Shown here: positions 54,008-64,000 of the stretch, piece by piece
How positions within the stretch are numbered: position 1 is the first letter of the stretch
Layout: each line of letters starts with the position of its first letter
Assembly (NCBI RefSeq): GCF_964340395.1
Contig: NC_135560.1
Coordinates: forward strand, 10,106,098-10,170,097
Length of the DNA stretch: 64,000 nucleotides
From: Glandiceps talaboti
Lineage: Eukaryota > Hemichordata > Enteropneusta > Spengelidae
Direction of reading: 5' to 3'
Program-made: the position numbers and the translations under genes
The notes under the pieces: model-generated
Databases searched by the model: none
What the model was told of the DNA's origin: nothing
The model's input: only the letters and a program-made list of their open reading frames with translations

Positions 54008-55341
54008 ATCTGGAATTTGATGACATCATCAAGCTGTGTGTTTTGATCTATCTATAAAGTAGTCAAATTTTGTTGTGATAATAAGTGTTGATAGGTGATT
54101 TGTGTTACAAAGAGTGACAAACACAATATCGTTAAAACATCATCCGTACAGTCTTATACCAATAGCTCAATTACATCTAAACACTGTCTGTCTCCTTGAA
54201 AGCTTAGAATAAATTATATGATGTCATGGATGATCGTCATGGCAACCATATTTGTGTTGTTGCGAAAACAAGGAGATGAGACACTAGTGGTTCCTAGCTG
54301 AAGTGGACAGTGTTTGAGGCATTTCGGTTACAAGAAAGACACTTTTTTTTTTTTTGCTTTTCACTTATGACTTCCAACTTTCTTTTTTTTAAAAAGTTGT
54401 TGAAAAGACCAAATTTCATATAAAAAATGTGACACCCTGTGACTAAATGTAGTAAATAGAGTGTCCTCTTATGATTCAATATCACAGCTGGGTGGGTAGA
54501 ACTATTCAAGAGTCTTCTAAATTTTTTGTAATTTTTATAAAAATTAATTTTATACTTTGCTTTTAAATAAACTTTAAATGCAGAAAAGGGAGATAAAATG
54601 GTTCCAGGTCTATTTACGTCTATAAAAAGATTGGGAACATCATCCTTGGTCACAAGGAAATTCCCAAAACCTTTGTCACCATGGAACCCTCAAATTGGTT
54701 GTCATGGACATCCTCATCACCATGGAAACCCAATTCTTTATCATTTTTTGGCACAAACAGTCCCTTCTACTAACATTTTAAAGTGAAAACATTTAAAACA
54801 AGAAAAAACAAATTAAGAGTACAAACTTGGTCATCTATTAAATGATTATAATTATGATTTTTTCGTAGTGTTATCAAGATTATGGCAGCTAATTTACATA
54901 AAAACAAAAGGAATATTATGAAACAACAATGATGGCGCTACATCATTCCACTGCTATACATGTACATTGCATTCACTGTAGTAACTTTATACATGACTAT
55001 ATACATCCACATATGAATACAAATTTGCAACTATAACACTAAGAATAGTGGAAAGTTTGAAACAGCACAAAGATAAGTTTCAGAGTTGTCCAAATCATTG
55101 CGACAAACACAACAGATATATGTCAACGTTTTTGTTTTTTTCATACTGGATAATTGATTGCACAGGCCTTCAGTAACTTACAAATAGCTGTAGCATTATA
55201 ACCATTGTTGCTGAATAAGGCACACAGACTCATTACCATGGAAACCATTTCCAACTATTTCCTGGCTTGGTGTAAGTCTGACTTGATTGTTGTACGGGGG
55301 TGTGTGTGTTAAAAGCAAAGTTATGAATTCTCAAGTGGGAA
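54008..55341 (-). other. DNA downstream of the coiled-coil gene (possible 3' UTR)
   Basis: It follows the stop codon at 55342. No convincing exon: the 119-codon minus-strand frame at 54294-54653 has a low-complexity Lys-rich tail and no domain. Several CCATGGAAACC-type blocks are present. The transcript end is not determined. Confidence 0.35.
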
Positions 55342-63017
<7,676 letters not shown>

Positions 63018-63319
63018 CTATATAAAAAAAAAGCTACATGTACACTAAGAACTAAAACTGGTAGTGTTATCAATGTATCCATTTATATTTTATTATAATG
63101 GTGTATCTGTTACATAGCCATCCTATTTATATCAAGTCATTAAAAAAACCCACCAACTTTTGTGCTGGAATTACTCCCAGTCATTTTCTTTTCGTGCAGA
63201 CTTATACATACACAAACACAATCACACATTTCTATAGAAATCTAGTCAGGTTTTGGGACTATGCAACAGGACTATGTTGCATGCTCCACATCAGGTTGCT
63301 ATGGAACTGTCAAGGTTTA

Positions 63320-63640
63320 CCCAGTCAGTCCACTATCCCAGAGTCACCCAGGTCCGGCAAACATAGCACCTGCGTGCTCTGTGTGAGTAATTGTACCTGA
63401 CTCTCCAAGTCATTACTCCAGGAGTCCCCCACCCCCTAAATTCGCACTTGTCTTGTGAGTGAGACACGGCTGAGTGATACAGCCTACCCATCAAGTCTGT
63501 AGTACACTCACCCTGGGTTAGGGTCAGTCACAGAAAAATTCCGTGTCTCCATTGGGATTCAAGTTTGAAACCATAACTCCCCTGGCTGTTAATCCTGAAT
63601 TATGACCACTACCGATACACCTCAGGGAGCCAGTGTATCC
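63320..63640 (-). mobile_element. Probable tRNA-derived SINE
   Basis: On the minus strand, ATCGGTAGTGGTCATAA resembles a tRNA A-box region (TAGYNNAGTGG), and about 30 nt on, GGTTTCAAACTTGAATCC resembles a degenerate B box. A GTCTC/GTGACTGACCC body follows. Exact ends and tail were not fixed. Confidence 0.4.
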
Positions 63641-63717
63641 AGTCATTTTGACTTCTTTACATTGAAAGTGTCTCATTTCAAACTTTGCATATCAACAATT
63701 TTGTATTGACCAATTTT

Positions 63718-63868
<151 letters not shown>

Positions 63869-64000
63869 CTGTTAGCTTATTCATTCAGCATTTCATCCCT
63901 ACTATATAGTGATGTAGTAGCTGGTCTCATATATACTGTAAAAAAAAATATATTGTAAAACTAGATATTTTCGCTGCTAGAAAATTTTGCAAATTTAGTC

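Noticed and set aside
54294-54653. 119-codon minus-strand frame downstream of the coiled-coil gene
   Set aside because: Lys-rich low-complexity tail from T-runs and no domain; more likely 3' flank.

Overview
The window is animal (metazoan) nuclear DNA. It is AT-rich, its genes are split by GT-AG introns, it carries very long microsatellites and small foldback transposons, and most of it is non-coding. The one gene I recognise with confidence is an Islet-class LIM-homeobox gene (isl) on the minus strand. Its protein keeps both LIM domains, the homeodomain and a C-terminal LIM-binding segment nearly as in other bilaterian Islet proteins. The compact introns (0.7-4.5 kb) and the mix of tetranucleotide repeats and MITEs suggest a marine invertebrate (lophotrochozoan, ambulacrarian or cephalochordate). 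I cannot name the species from the sequence.

Layout: 1-3194 is DNA downstream of isl, including its probable 3' UTR. 3195-13793 holds five coding exons of isl (minus strand), reading from LIM1 at the right to the stop codon at the left; the short first coding exon was not found. 13794-55341 is about 41.5 kb with no convincing gene. It contains long (ATGT)n, (GT)n, (TCTG)n, (TA)n and (GA)n tracts, several MITE/foldback elements, a three-copy dispersed repeat, RFX X-box-like sites and CTCF-like motifs that lie within one MITE's terminal repeats. 55342-63017 holds the last nine exons found of a second minus-strand gene. Its protein has a CxxC-containing segment, a coiled coil, a long Ser/Thr/Asn-rich tail and a C-terminus that fits a class I PDZ ligand. 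I could not assign it to a family. Its 5' part lies beyond the right edge or was not recognised. A probable tRNA-derived SINE and an (AATC)n tract fill the right end.

The isl gene encodes a transcription factor used in neuronal and other cell-type specification. Islet genes are known to sit in large regulatory landscapes with ancient conserved microsynteny (Islet-Scaper), so the empty 41.5 kb upstream is a plausible enhancer region. No Scaper exon was seen in this window. No bacterial-type operon, CRISPR array, virus or novel defence-like system is present. The less expected material is the uncharacterised coiled-coil gene and the cluster of foldback elements between 49 and 54 kb.
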